DNA of 60,273 bases from Rhodospirillales bacterium. GTDB lineage: Bacteria; Pseudomonadota; Alphaproteobacteria; Acetobacterales; Acetobacteraceae. The notes beneath the pieces were generated by a model. The model was not told the DNA's origin. It ran no database searches and worked only from the letters and a program-made list of their open reading frames with translations. Positions within the stretch are counted from its first letter, which is position 1, and the number at the start of each line of letters is the position of its first letter. Where the stretch lies: assembly GCA_025352665.1 (NCBI GenBank), contig JANXSM010000063.1, positions 1 to 60,273 on the forward strand, in the 5' to 3' direction. A program made the position numbers and the translations under genes. Positions 27,901 through 35,948 of the stretch are shown piece after piece.

Positions 27901-28412
27901 AGGACGGCACCACCGAACTGTTCCGCTTCGGCATGCCGCGCCAGCCGAAGGAGGACGGCGAATGCATCGCCGATTTCTTCCGCGACATTGACGATGCCGA
28001 GCGCGACGTGATCGGGCTGCAGGTGGTGACCGTCGGGCAGAAGGCATCCGACACCGCGCGGGAATGGTTCGAGGAGAACCGTTACCAGGATTATCTGTAT
28101 CTGCACGGGCTGTCGGTGGAGATGGCCGAGGCGATGGCCGAGGTGACGCACAAGCGCATCCGCGCCGAGCTTGGGTTTGCCGGCGAGGACGATCGCGACA
28201 TCGAGAAAATGTTGCAGCAGGGCTATCGTGGCAGCCGGTATTCGTTCGGCTACCCTGCGTGCCCGAAGCTTGAGGACCAGGCACCGTTGCTGAAGCTTTT
28301 GGGGGCCGAGCGTATTGGGGTGGATCTGTCGGACGAGTTCCAGCTGCATCCGGAGCAGTCGACCAGTGCGATCGTGGTTCTCAATTCCAAGGCGAAATAT
28401 TTTTCGGTGTAG
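24927..28412 (+). CDS. metH: cobalamin-dependent methionine synthase
   Basis: 1161 residues, full MetH architecture. Homocysteine-binding barrel (LLCDGGMGSRVQAL; zinc cysteines in NLIGGCCGTN near residue 290). Pterin-binding domain (SIGERCNANGSRKW near 343; GSNSLDVC). Cobalamin cap and Rossmann domain with the lower-ligand motif DVHDIGKNL near 730 and GMSGLLVKS. SAM-binding activation domain ending in RGSRYSFGYPACP near 1101. It transfers the methyl of 5-methyltetrahydrofolate to homocysteine in the cytosol. ATG at 24927 overlaps the upstream stop. metF is not adjacent. A cobalamin adenosyltransferase gene lies 2 kb downstream. Confidence 0.97.
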   Translation: MTPPSLLEALQHQVLLCDGGMGSRVQALTLDVERDYWNQENCTEVLNLSRPDLVRDIHRGYFAAGADMVETNTFGGSPITLGEFGLEARAFEINKVAGELAREAADSFVDGRHRWVIGSIGPGTKLPTLGNIAYDPLEAGLAEQCRGLIAGGVDAILIETCQDTLQIKAAVNAAKIARLEAGRDIPIFVQVTVETTGTLLVGPDIAAAATVIQALDVPLLGLNCATGPQEMAEHVRWLASNWPGLISIQPNAGLPELVDGQTRYPLGADAMATWVERFVVEDGVNLIGGCCGTNVEHIAALDQMLRRRGGFRPAPVARSVVWMPSVASLYQQVPFRQENSYFSIGERCNANGSRKWRELQERADWDGCVAMGREQIGEGSNSLDVCTAFVGRDEVSEMNEVITRFTSSVNSPLVIDSTEFIVLTAALKLHGGKPIINSINFEDGEQAAADRMLLAKKFGAAVIALTIDESGMAKTPESKLAIATRLVEFACDRYGLQQSDLLIDPLTFTVATGNEDDRKLGQWTLEGIRLIRDKFPDIQIILGLSNISFGLNPAARAVLNSVFLDHALKAGMSGAIVHVSKIRPLHLIAPEEVQVCEDLIFDRRAEGYDPLRKLLEIFADRKLADAVKKVRSETVEGRLKDRIIDGDRKGLGDELDAALLHHKPLDIINNILLDGMKVVGELFGSGKMQLPFVLQSAETMKAAVAHLEPLMERVAGQEKGTIVLATVKGDVHDIGKNLVDIILTNNGYRVVNLGIKVTLVDMVAAVKQHGAHAIGMSGLLVKSTVVMRENLEEMSRQGLDVPVLLGGAALTRNYVEDDCVRAYACGRVAYARDAFDGLYLMDRVTGNGFDDYLAVLQSKRKGKARNTARTLGQADAKAFRPVDVAAVQVRRRRFTADEPVIVPPFWGGRMVEAAPKSLVPFINERSLYQFQWGFRKQGRNLDDFLGWAKQELRPVMRRMLGICEEKDILKPQAIYGYWKAAGQGNDVVVFEQDGTTELFRFGMPRQPKEDGECIADFFRDIDDAERDVIGLQVVTVGQKASDTAREWFEENRYQDYLYLHGLSVEMAEAMAEVTHKRIRAELGFAGEDDRDIEKMLQQGYRGSRYSFGYPACPKLEDQAPLLKLLGAERIGVDLSDEFQLHPEQSTSAIVVLNSKAKYFSV

Positions 28413-28441
28413 TGCCCATTGCTGCGTGATGATGCCGAGGC

Positions 28442-28510
28442 ATGTGGAACGCCATAGCTCTTTTGTTGCTTCTGTCGGGTTGCAGCGACGTTGCTGATGT
28501 CCAGGCATAA
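28442..28510 (+). CDS. candidate 22-residue lipoprotein
   Basis: ATG 28442 to TAA 28508-28510 encodes a minimal secretion signal: MWNAIALLLLLSGC, then eight mostly polar or acidic residues. LSGC is a proper lipobox, so the mature peptide would be a lipidated nine-residue tail. It is 29 bp downstream of metH in the same direction. The ribosome-binding site is weak (GAGG only one base from the ATG), so expression would depend on coupling. It could be chance, but a hydrophobic run ending exactly in a lipobox is uncommon. Confidence 0.35.
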   Translation: MWNAIALLLLLSGCSDVADVQA

Positions 28511-28560
28511 TTCAATGGCGAGAAGGCGATGCTTCGATGATCGCCCGCCCTGGCGCTCGG

Positions 28561-28590
28561 CGTGACACCGCCAGCTCTGGCGGTGTCACG
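28561..28590. terminator. perfect 14-bp hairpin downstream of metH
   Basis: CGTGACACCGCCAG (28561-28574) and CTGGCGGTGTCACG (28577-28590) are perfect inverted repeats separated by two bases. GC-rich and stable, about 150 bp after metH and 88 bp before the lipoprotein protease ATG. No run of T follows, so it is either a factor-dependent pause/terminator or an operator for the downstream gene. Confidence 0.4.
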
Positions 28591-28678
28591 CAATTTCGGC
28601 GGTCGCGGCGTTGTGACCAGGACAGTACATTCGCTGCGGGAGTTCAATACCTTGAAGATCGGCAGCCAGACCGTCGCC

Positions 28679-29611
28679 ATGACATCCCTTCGCCTGGCCG
28701 CGGCCGCGACGGGTTTGGCGCTCGGGCTGGTCGGTTGCGGGCAACTGCCGAGGCTTGCCACCGAATGCGGCGAGGTGCAGGCGATCGATCTTCCCGTGGT
28801 GATGGTTGGCAAAGCCGCGATCGTGCCGGTCTTGATCAATGGCAAACCGGCGCGGCTGCTGCTGGATACCGGCGCCGATCTCACCAACATCAATGTGACA
28901 GCGGCAAGCCGGTTGGGGCTGCCGCAGGACCTGGGCCGCAAACGCTCCAGCCACACCGCGGCGGGCGAGATGCAAGATACCATCAGCGAGATCAAGTCGC
29001 TGCGTCTGGGTTGGGCGGAATTGCCCGCCATGCCGGTGGCGATCACCGCCGAGGCACCGGTGGACGGCGTGCTCGGCCTTGACGTGCTGAAGCGGTTCGA
29101 TGTCGATTTCGATCTGGGCCACACCCGGCTGACATTGCACCCCGGTGGACTTTGCGTGGGCCAGCAGCCGCCTTGGAAGGGCGAGCTGCAGCAGTTGGCG
29201 GCGCGACGAAGCGTGGCCGTGCGGGCGGCCGACGGCTCGGTCTCGCCCCTGCCCTATCTCATGCTGACCGCGCGGCTGAACGACGTGGCGACGCCTGCGA
29301 TGCTGGACAGCGGCGCCTTGTTTGCGGGCCTGGTGCATCCGGCGCTGGCCGTCCGGCTCAACCTGGATGCGGCCGAACTCGCCCGTGACCCAGGGGCGAC
29401 GGCCAATGCGTTCGGAACCTCAACGCCGCTGCGGTTGCACCGCTTCGACAGCCTGCGCGTGGGTTTGGAGGTGACGCCGAGGCCGGTGCTGGCGGTGGGT
29501 GGGTCGGCCGATGCGTTTCCCCTGGTGCTTGGCATGGACTTCTTTCTCACCCACCGGATCTGGCTGGGCTTCACCACCGACCGGATTTTCCTGCAACCGT
29601 ATCGCCCCTGA
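28679..29611 (+). CDS. retropepsin-like aspartic protease, predicted lipoprotein
   Basis: 310 residues from ATG 28679. A signal peptide with lipobox (AAAATGLALGLVGC) puts it in the cell envelope. Two retropepsin-like halves follow: LLLDTGADLTNINV with GVLGLDVLKRFDV in the first, and AMLDSGALFAGLVHPAL with LVLGMDFFLTHRIWLGF in the second. Each half has its own D-[ST]-G catalytic loop and a hydrophobic-hydrophobic-G flap-end motif, so the protein may form a pseudo-dimeric pepsin-like active site. The frame is open upstream to 28562, but that part precedes the signal peptide. Substrate unknown. Confidence 0.8.
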   Translation: MTSLRLAAAATGLALGLVGCGQLPRLATECGEVQAIDLPVVMVGKAAIVPVLINGKPARLLLDTGADLTNINVTAASRLGLPQDLGRKRSSHTAAGEMQDTISEIKSLRLGWAELPAMPVAITAEAPVDGVLGLDVLKRFDVDFDLGHTRLTLHPGGLCVGQQPPWKGELQQLAARRSVAVRAADGSVSPLPYLMLTARLNDVATPAMLDSGALFAGLVHPALAVRLNLDAAELARDPGATANAFGTSTPLRLHRFDSLRVGLEVTPRPVLAVGGSADAFPLVLGMDFFLTHRIWLGFTTDRIFLQPYRP

Positions 29612-29665
29612 CGCGGGCGGCGGTTCCTGCTACACGGCGCGGCAGATTGGCGGGACCCGCTCGAC

Positions 29666-30553
29666 GTGAAACAGGCTCAGAACATGGCCATTGGCAGCAT
29701 CGCCGTAGGCCTGGTGGTACTCGGGTTGAAGCTTGCCGCATGGCGGGTGACGGGCAGTGCCGCGCTGTTTTCGGATGCGGCGGAGACGGTGGTCAACGTG
29801 GCGGCCGCAGGCGTTGCGTGGCTGGCGCTGCGGCTGGCGGCTCGGCCGGCGGATGCAAACCATCCCTATGGCCACGACAAGGCCGAGTTCTTTGCCGCCG
29901 TGATCGAGGGGTCGTTGATCGTTTTGGCGGCTGCTTTGATCGTGGAACAGGCCTGGCAGAGCTATCTGCACCCGGCACCGCTGGAACAGGGCATGCTCGG
30001 GTTAGGGCTCAACGCCATATCCAGCGTCATCAACGTGCTGTGGGCGGCGCGCCTGCTGCAGGCCGGCAGGCGGCTGCGCTCGCCGGCGCTGCTGGCGGAT
30101 GGACGGCATCTGATATCGGATGTGGTGACATCGGCGGGTGTTCTGGTGGGCGTCGGGCTGGTGCTGGCCACGGGGATCATCTGGCTCGACCCCGTGGTGG
30201 CGGTGGCGGCGGCGGGCTATGTGCTGGTGTCTGGCATCCTTGTCATCAAGGGGTCGGTGGGTGGGCTGATGGATGCAGCGCCAGCGGAGGAGATTGTCAG
30301 GCGCATTCGCACCATCGTGGGCGAGCAGGCGCAAGGGGCGATCGAGGCGCATGATCTGCGCACGCGCCATGCGGGGCGGCTGACGTTCCTGGAATTCCAT
30401 CTGGTGGTGCCCGGCACGATGGCGGTGCAGGATGCGCACGCCATATGTGATCGTATCGAGGCGGCGTTGAAGGCTGAGATGGACGGGTTGATGATCACCA
30501 TCCATGTCGAGCCGGAAGGCAAGGCGAAGCATCACGGTATTCTTGTTTTGTAG
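29666..30553 (+). CDS. cation diffusion facilitator family transporter
   Basis: 295 residues, GTG start at 29666. Six membrane helices followed by a cytoplasmic ferredoxin-like C-terminal domain. Metal-site motifs are SDAAETVVN in helix 2 (S-D-A-x-E, a variant of HxxxD), HPYGHDKAEFFAAVIEG, and DGRHLISDVVTSAGVLVG in helix 5. These exporters remove Zn, Fe, Mn or Co from the cytoplasm in exchange for protons. The metal cannot be chosen from the motifs alone. Thirteen bases separate it from the adenosyltransferase gene, so they are probably co-transcribed. Confidence 0.9.
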   Translation: MKQAQNMAIGSIAVGLVVLGLKLAAWRVTGSAALFSDAAETVVNVAAAGVAWLALRLAARPADANHPYGHDKAEFFAAVIEGSLIVLAAALIVEQAWQSYLHPAPLEQGMLGLGLNAISSVINVLWAARLLQAGRRLRSPALLADGRHLISDVVTSAGVLVGVGLVLATGIIWLDPVVAVAAAGYVLVSGILVIKGSVGGLMDAAPAEEIVRRIRTIVGEQAQGAIEAHDLRTRHAGRLTFLEFHLVVPGTMAVQDAHAICDRIEAALKAEMDGLMITIHVEPEGKAKHHGILVL

Positions 30554-30565
30554 GAGCACGCACGC

Positions 30566-31114
30566 ATGATCCGGATCGATCGCGTTATCACCCGTGGTGG
30601 CGACGGTGGCGAGACGTCGCTGGGCGACGGGACCAGACTTGCCAAGGATGCGCTGCGGGTGGAGGCCTATGGCACGGTGGACGAGACCAATGCGGCGATC
30701 GGCCTATTGCGGCTGGATTGCGTGGGCGCCGAGGACGCCATGCTGGCGCGTATTCAGAACGATCTGTTCGATATCGGTGCCGATCTCTGCGTGCCCGGTG
30801 TGGCTGGCGATCGGTTGCGGGTGGGGGATGCTGGGAGCCTGCGGCTGGAGCAGGAGGTGGCCGAGATGAACGCGGATCTGCCGCCGCTGACAAGCTTCGT
30901 TCTGCCGGGTGGCACGCAGGCTGCGGCCCACGCCCACCTGGCCCGCACGATCGCAAGGCGGGCCGAGCGGCGCGTGGTGGCACTTGCGCATGCCGAGGCG
31001 GTGAACCCGGCGGTGATCCGGTATCTCAATCGGCTCAGCGACCATCTTTTCGTGCTGGGCCGGCGCCTCAACCCCTCCGGCGACACATTGTGGGTGCCGG
31101 GTGGCGCTGGATAA
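30566..31114 (+). CDS. PduO-type cob(I)yrinic acid a,c-diamide adenosyltransferase
   Basis: 182 residues. It transfers the adenosyl group of ATP to cob(I)alamin to make adenosylcobalamin in the cytosol. Conserved blocks are TRGGDGGETSLGDGTR near the start (ATP site), RVEAYGTVDETNAAIG, FVLPGGTQAAAHAHLARTIA with RRAERR, and YLNRLSDHLFVLGR. All are as in PduO/MMAB trimeric enzymes. Its partner could be any adenosylcobalamin enzyme elsewhere; MetH uses methylcobalamin. It ends just before the repeat block at 31165. Confidence 0.95.
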   Translation: MIRIDRVITRGGDGGETSLGDGTRLAKDALRVEAYGTVDETNAAIGLLRLDCVGAEDAMLARIQNDLFDIGADLCVPGVAGDRLRVGDAGSLRLEQEVAEMNADLPPLTSFVLPGGTQAAAHAHLARTIARRAERRVVALAHAEAVNPAVIRYLNRLSDHLFVLGRRLNPSGDTLWVPGGAG

Positions 31115-31164
31115 GGCGATCGACACCCAGGCCGCGATCCGTCACGCACCCCAGCACATGCCTT

Positions 31165-31267
31165 AGAGCGTGATGACCGAAGGTGGAATCACCGAAAGGT
31201 CTGAATCACGCGATAAAACAAGCAGCTAGAGCGTGATGACGTCGCCTATCAGACGTCATCACGCTCT
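31165..31267. repeat. dispersed bipartite repeat, full copy B (63-bp block + 40-bp palindrome)
   Basis: The block 31165-31227 begins AGAGCGTGATGACCGAAGGT and ends AAGCAGCT. The palindrome 31228-31267 has perfect 16-bp arms (AGAGCGTGATGACGTC and its complement) around GCCTATCA. Both parts recur at 52167-52269 and, inverted, at 52433-52685. The end of the palindrome overlaps the stop codon of the convergent permease gene (31266-31268). Confidence 0.9.
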
Positions 31268-32165
31268 AGCGTCCCGATCGCGGATCGAGCACATCGCGCA
31301 GACCGTCGCCGACCAGGTTGAAGGCGAGGCTGGTCAGCAGGATGGCGATGCCTGGCACGGTCGAGAGCCACCAGGCACCGCTGATGTGGCTGCGGCCGGC
31401 CGACAGCATGGCACCCCATTCCGGCATCGGCGGCTGGGCGCCGAGGCCGAGGAAGCCGAGGCCGGCGGCGGTCAGGATGATGCCGGCCATATTCAGCGTG
31501 ATGCGCACGATCACCGACGGCAGGCACATGGGCATGATGTGGCGGGTGATGATGCGAAGGCTCGACGCACCCTGGATGCGCACCGCTGCGATGTAGTCGC
31601 TGTGGCGGATCGTCAGCGTTTCCGCGCGCGCCAGGCGGGCGATCGATGGCCAGGCCGTCAAGGCGATGGCGATGATGGTGTTGCGGATGCCGGGGCCGAG
31701 GGCGGCCACGAAACCGAGTGCGAGGATCAGGCCCGGGAAGGAGAGGAAGATGTCGTTGATGCGCATCAGCACGGCGTCCACCCAGCCGCCGAAATAGCCG
31801 GCGGCGGTTCCGACCAGCAGGCCGATGGGGGCTGCGATCACGGCGACCAGAGCTGCGATCATCAGGGTTATGCGGGCACCGTGCACGAGGCGGGAGAAGA
31901 TGTCGCGGCCGAGATCGTCGGTGCCGAACCAGTTGGCGGCGGATGGTGGCAGCAGGCGGTGAGTGAGGCTTTGGTCGTCGAAACCGGCGGGGGCGATCCA
32001 GGGGGCGAGGATGGCTGTCAGGATCAGGCCCGCCAGCACGGCCATGCCGAACAAGGTGAGCGGGTTGGCCCGCAGGCGCAGCCAGGCGAGATACCAGGTT
32101 TGCAGATGCGCCTGGCGTTTGCTGGTGGTTTCGGTGGCCGTGAGCCACGCGTGCATTCCGCTCAT
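31266..32165 (-). CDS. peptide/nickel-type ABC transporter permease (DppC/OppC-like)
   Basis: 299 residues from ATG 32163-32165, overlapping the stop of the upstream permease (ATGA). OppC-type N-terminal helix (TLFGMAVLAGLILTAILAPW), then a BPD_transp_1 domain with the ATPase-contact loop EAA-like SDYIAAVRIQGASSLRIITR and the family ending LLTSLAFNLVGDGLRDVLDP. It forms the membrane pore with the DppB-like protein. No ATPase gene follows; the next downstream gene is convergent. The stop codon lies inside a dispersed repeat. Confidence 0.9.
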   Translation of the reverse strand: MSGMHAWLTATETTSKRQAHLQTWYLAWLRLRANPLTLFGMAVLAGLILTAILAPWIAPAGFDDQSLTHRLLPPSAANWFGTDDLGRDIFSRLVHGARITLMIAALVAVIAAPIGLLVGTAAGYFGGWVDAVLMRINDIFLSFPGLILALGFVAALGPGIRNTIIAIALTAWPSIARLARAETLTIRHSDYIAAVRIQGASSLRIITRHIMPMCLPSVIVRITLNMAGIILTAAGLGFLGLGAQPPMPEWGAMLSAGRSHISGAWWLSTVPGIAILLTSLAFNLVGDGLRDVLDPRSGR

Positions 32166-33169
32166 CGGGTGCGTGGGTCCAGCCATGTGTAGAGCAGGTC
32201 TGCGACCATGTTGAGGCCGATGAAGATGACGCCGACGATCAGCACGCAGGCGAGCACGGCATTCATGTCGCCGGCGAGCAGGCCCGCGGTGAGGTAGCGG
32301 CCAAAGCCGGGCCAGGCGAACACGGTTTCAGTGAGCACGGCCCCTTCCAGCAGGAAGGCGTAGGCGAGTGCGATGATTGTCACCAGCTGGACCAGGATAT
32401 TGCGGAATGCGTGCCTGCGGATCACCGCCCATTTGGAAAGTCCCTTGGCCCGGGCGGTGACGATGTATTCCTGGCTGAGCTGTTCGAGCATGAAGCTGCG
32501 GGTCAGTCGGCTGATGGTGGCCATGGAGCCAGCAGCCAGGATGGAAGCGGGCAGGATGATGTGGTCGACGGCGTTCCAGAACACGTCCATGTCCCCTTCG
32601 ATCAGGGCGTCGATCAGCAGAAAACCTGTGTGGGGCTCGATGCTGTCGATGAACGACACGTCGAGCCGGCCAGGGCCTGCGACCCAGCCGAGGCTCGCGT
32701 AGAACACCATGAGCCCCATGATGCCGAGCCAGAAGGTGGGGGCGGAGGCGCCGATCAGGCCGAGGCATCGGGCGAGATAGTCGATCGGGCTGTTACGGAA
32801 CACCGCGGCAGCGACACCGAGCGGCACGCCGAGGCCAACGCCGATGACGATGGCGATGGTGGCGAGCTCGATGGTGGCGGGAAACGCGCGGGCGAGGTCG
32901 CTGGCGACACGGTGGCCGGTGAACAGCGCGTTGCCGAAATCACCGCGGAGCATGGCGCCGAGGTAGAGCAGGAACTGGGTAGTGAGCGGTTTGTCCAAGC
33001 CCAACTGGTGATAGACCATGTCGTAGGTGGCCTGGTCCGCGTGGTCGCCGATGACGGCGATCACAGGGTCGTTCGGCAGCATGCGACCCATGAAGAACGT
33101 CAATGCCAGGAGGCCGAGCATGGTGGCCAGCACGGAGCCGGCGCCCCGTGCCACACGTGAGAGCCGCAT
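32162..33169 (-). CDS. peptide/nickel-type ABC transporter permease (DppB/OppB-like)
   Basis: 335 residues from ATG 33167-33169, one base after the stop of the binding-protein gene. DppB features: MLGLLALTFFMGRMLPNDPV at the N-terminus, HQLGLDKPLTTQFLLYLGAM, the long periplasmic insert, the ATPase-contact segment QEYIVTARAKGLSKWAVIRR, and the ending LNMVADLLYTWLDPRTR. Co-transcribed with the binding protein and the second permease. Substrate unknown. Confidence 0.9.
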   Translation of the reverse strand: MRLSRVARGAGSVLATMLGLLALTFFMGRMLPNDPVIAVIGDHADQATYDMVYHQLGLDKPLTTQFLLYLGAMLRGDFGNALFTGHRVASDLARAFPATIELATIAIVIGVGLGVPLGVAAAVFRNSPIDYLARCLGLIGASAPTFWLGIMGLMVFYASLGWVAGPGRLDVSFIDSIEPHTGFLLIDALIEGDMDVFWNAVDHIILPASILAAGSMATISRLTRSFMLEQLSQEYIVTARAKGLSKWAVIRRHAFRNILVQLVTIIALAYAFLLEGAVLTETVFAWPGFGRYLTAGLLAGDMNAVLACVLIVGVIFIGLNMVADLLYTWLDPRTR

Positions 33170-33170
33170 G

Positions 33171-34793
33171 CTACTTGCTGGCACTTCCATAATCGACGGT
33201 GAACGGCCCCACGCTGAAATCCTTCACCATGGTGCGCCAGGCGATCGGGCGGATGGTCTGCGCGAAATAGGCGATCGGACCGTTGTGCATCATGAAGATC
33301 TGGATGTCGCGATAAATGGCGGTGCGGCGGGCGGGGTCGCGTTCCAGGCGGGCGGCGTCGGCCTTGGCATTGATGTCGAGGTTCTGCCAGCCGGTGCGCC
33401 AGACCGGATAGCCGGTGAGCTTGGCCTCTGTCCGCTTGTCGGGGTTGGTGGCGTGGCGGGAGACCATCGAATCGGCGTCGGGGTAGGTGGCCCCCCAGCC
33501 GACCAGCTGCAGTTGGAAGTCGCGGTTGCGGCCGCGGGTGAACAAATTGCTGTCGGCCATCTGCTCGAGATCGATCTTGATGCCGATCTTGGCGGCGTTG
33601 GAGGCGATGTGCTGGGCGATCGCGGGGCTGGTGCTGTTGGCTGACAGGATCATCTTCTTGCTGAAGCCGTCGGGGTATCCGGCTTCGGTGATGAGCTGCT
33701 TCGCCTTCGCCAGATCGAGCGTGAAGGGCTCGCCTTCGGTGTGGTCGAGCGCTGCGAAGGCGCCTTCGGGCACCAGGCTGGCGCGCGGCTGGCCCTGATA
33801 CTGCAGCACGGTCTTGGCGAGGCCATCGTAGTCGATCAAGTAACGCAGCGCCTCGCGCACCTTCGGGTTGGCCAGGATTGGGTCATCCGTGTTCATGGCG
33901 ACGTAGCTGAGGCTTTGCATCAAAGTCTGTTCGATATGGATGTCCTTGTTGGCTTCCAGGGCCTTGAGGTCCTCGGGCGACAGCAGGCGGGCGATGTCGA
34001 TGTCGCCCTTTTCCAGCAACAGGCGCTCGGCACTCGATTCCGGGACGTGACGCAGAATGATCCGGCGCATCTTGGGCTTGGGGCCGAAGTAGATGTCGTT
34101 GCGTTCCAGCACCACCACGTCGTTCGCATCCCAGCGGCTGACATGGTACGGGCCGACGCAGATCGGGGCGGTCTTGAAGAAGGCGTTGCCGTAGTCGGAT
34201 CGGCCCTCGGTGGTTTTGGCGTTCTTGGTGCCGGCGTCGCGGTCCAGGATGGTGGCGACGTTCTGGGCGAAGATGGCGGAGAGCAGGAGATCGACCGGGT
34301 AGGGTTTGTCCAGCGTCAGCACCAGGGTGTGGTCGTCGGTGGCGCGGATCTGCTCGAGGGCGTGGTCCTTGGTGAAGCCCCATTGGGTGAGGGTGGCGGC
34401 GCCGAAAAAGCCGAGTTGCAGAACGCGCTGGAGCGACCAGGCCGCGTCGGCGGCGGTGGCTGCGTGGCCGTCGGGGAATTTCAGGTCGGCGCGCAGCTTG
34501 AGGGTCAGCGTGAGCCCGTCCGGCGAGACCGACCAGCTTTCGGCGGCCGACGGCAGCATGTGGGAGACGTCTTTCGGGTCGTAGTTGACCAGGGTGGAGC
34601 AAACATTGCCGACGATGATGTCGTTGCCGTTCACCTCGCCGATCTGGGCGGGGTCGAAGGTGATCAGCGCATCGAGGTTCCAGGCCATGACCAAGGCGTC
34701 GCGCGGGGTGGCGGCCTGGGCGGCCCCGCTGGCTGCGACCAATGCAAGTGCTGCGAACGCGGGCAGCCGGAAGGATCTGGCGGGGCGGTTCAT
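33171..34793 (-). CDS. peptide-type ABC transporter substrate-binding protein (SBP_bac_5)
   Basis: 540 residues from ATG 34793, with GAGGAG six bases upstream. A cleavable signal peptide (FAALALVAASGAAQA) targets it to the periplasm. The mature part has DALITFDPAQIGEVNGNDII, WSVSPDGLTLTLKLRADLKF, GPYHVSRWDANDVVVLERND and VREALRYLIDYDGLAKTVLQ, typical of the family-5 dipeptide/oligopeptide-binding fold. First gene of an SBP-permease-permease operon without ATPase genes. Confidence 0.92.
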   Translation of the reverse strand: MNRPARSFRLPAFAALALVAASGAAQAATPRDALVMAWNLDALITFDPAQIGEVNGNDIIVGNVCSTLVNYDPKDVSHMLPSAAESWSVSPDGLTLTLKLRADLKFPDGHAATAADAAWSLQRVLQLGFFGAATLTQWGFTKDHALEQIRATDDHTLVLTLDKPYPVDLLLSAIFAQNVATILDRDAGTKNAKTTEGRSDYGNAFFKTAPICVGPYHVSRWDANDVVVLERNDIYFGPKPKMRRIILRHVPESSAERLLLEKGDIDIARLLSPEDLKALEANKDIHIEQTLMQSLSYVAMNTDDPILANPKVREALRYLIDYDGLAKTVLQYQGQPRASLVPEGAFAALDHTEGEPFTLDLAKAKQLITEAGYPDGFSKKMILSANSTSPAIAQHIASNAAKIGIKIDLEQMADSNLFTRGRNRDFQLQLVGWGATYPDADSMVSRHATNPDKRTEAKLTGYPVWRTGWQNLDINAKADAARLERDPARRTAIYRDIQIFMMHNGPIAYFAQTIRPIAWRTMVKDFSVGPFTVDYGSASK

Positions 34794-34867
34794 GGCGAAC
34801 TCCTCGAGTGGGTATCCGACGGTGCCAGCAATTCTCATGCCCCGCCAGAGGTCAGACGTCTGTGACG

Positions 34868-35710
34868 TCAGGCGGCGACGGGCTGGGTCTCGGCGAGGCT
34901 TTCGAACTGCCAGACGTCCATGCGCAGGATGCCGAACGTGTTGCTCTGGTGGAGGTGTTTGGCCATCGGTTCGGCGCCGGCCGCGCCCATGGCGACGTAG
35001 ATCGGCAGCAAATGCTCGTCGGTCGGGTGGTTCTTGGCGGCGTACGGCGCCTTGCTGCGGTAGGCGAGCAGGTCGGCGGTGCGGCCTTCGGTGAGGGCTG
35101 CGCTGAACCAGTTGGAAAAGCCGCTGAGCCAGATGGGTTCGGCGGCCGAAGGCGGCTCGTTACGGTGATTGCGGAATTCCGACAAATCATGGCTGTAGGA
35201 GCCGGAGCCGATCACCAGCACGCCATCGGCCCGCAAGGGCGCCAGCGCCTGGCCGAGGCGCAGGTGATGCTCGGGGCCGAGATCGGGCTGGATCGACAGC
35301 TGCACCACGGGGATGTCGGCTTGCGGATACATCAGGCGCAGCGGCACCCAGGCGCCGTGGTCGAGGCCGCGGTTGGGGTCGATGCGGTGGCCGAGGCCGG
35401 CTTTGTCGAGCAGGGCTCCGGCCTGGTCGGCAAGTGGGCGCGAGCCGGGGGCGGAGTAAGTCATGTTATAGAGGGCTTCGGGGAAGCCGGAGAAGTCGTG
35501 GATGGTCGGGTTGATTTGCGGCGCGTTGAGCTGGGGGGTTGCGGTCTCCCAGTGGGCCGAGGCGATCAGGATGGCGCGCGGGCGGCCGTAGTTTGCGTCG
35601 ATGGACACTCCCAGGCCTTCCAGGAAGTGTCTCGCCGGCACATCGGTGAGCGGCAGGGTCGGCGCGCCGTGGCTGACGAAGAAACTTGGGTGAGACGGCC
35701 GGGGATGCAT
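34868..35710 (-). CDS. DODA-type extradiol aromatic ring-opening dioxygenase (LigB family)
   Basis: 280 residues. Zinc/iron-site and active-site histidines are in FVSHGAPTLPL, LIASAHWET, NRGLDHGAWVPLRLMYPQAD and IGSGSYSHDLSEF. The C-terminal signature is NHPTDEHLLPIYVAMGAAG. This matches the YgiD/4,5-DOPA dioxygenase group, which opens catechol rings; the bacterial physiological substrate is usually unknown. It is transcribed away from the acuI-like gene. ATG at 35710. Confidence 0.9.
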   Translation of the reverse strand: MHPRPSHPSFFVSHGAPTLPLTDVPARHFLEGLGVSIDANYGRPRAILIASAHWETATPQLNAPQINPTIHDFSGFPEALYNMTYSAPGSRPLADQAGALLDKAGLGHRIDPNRGLDHGAWVPLRLMYPQADIPVVQLSIQPDLGPEHHLRLGQALAPLRADGVLVIGSGSYSHDLSEFRNHRNEPPSAAEPIWLSGFSNWFSAALTEGRTADLLAYRSKAPYAAKNHPTDEHLLPIYVAMGAAGAEPMAKHLHQSNTFGILRMDVWQFESLAETQPVAA

Positions 35711-35735
35711 GCGAGCGTCCTTGGGTTCGGGGCCA

Positions 35736-35776
35736 GTTGTTCGGCGGCCATGGCGTGGCGGTTCTGGCCGAACAAC
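35736..35776. promoter_or_regulatory. 10-bp inverted repeat upstream of the dioxygenase gene
   Basis: GTTGTTCGGC (35736-35745) and GCCGAACAAC (35767-35776) are perfect inverted repeats with a 21-bp spacer. They lie 26 bp upstream of the dioxygenase ATG in the spacer to the divergent acuI-like gene. A spaced palindrome of this kind could be an operator. Confidence 0.3.
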
Positions 35777-35948
35777 CTAGCATGGGCGCCGGTGGCGAAC
35801 GTTATGCCACCCGGCAACGCATGGCACGGCCTGAAGATTCGAAGAACGGTCTGCGGCACACGCCACCGGTTCGCGCGTTGACGGAATGCCTGGCCGCTGG
35901 GCTGCGTGAGGCTGTGAGGCGCCTTAATCCATAGTACGAGGATCTAGA

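Noticed and set aside
26358..28508. 716-codon open frame opposite metH
   Set aside because: Antisense shadow of a well-conserved gene; composition is biased and no motif is seen.
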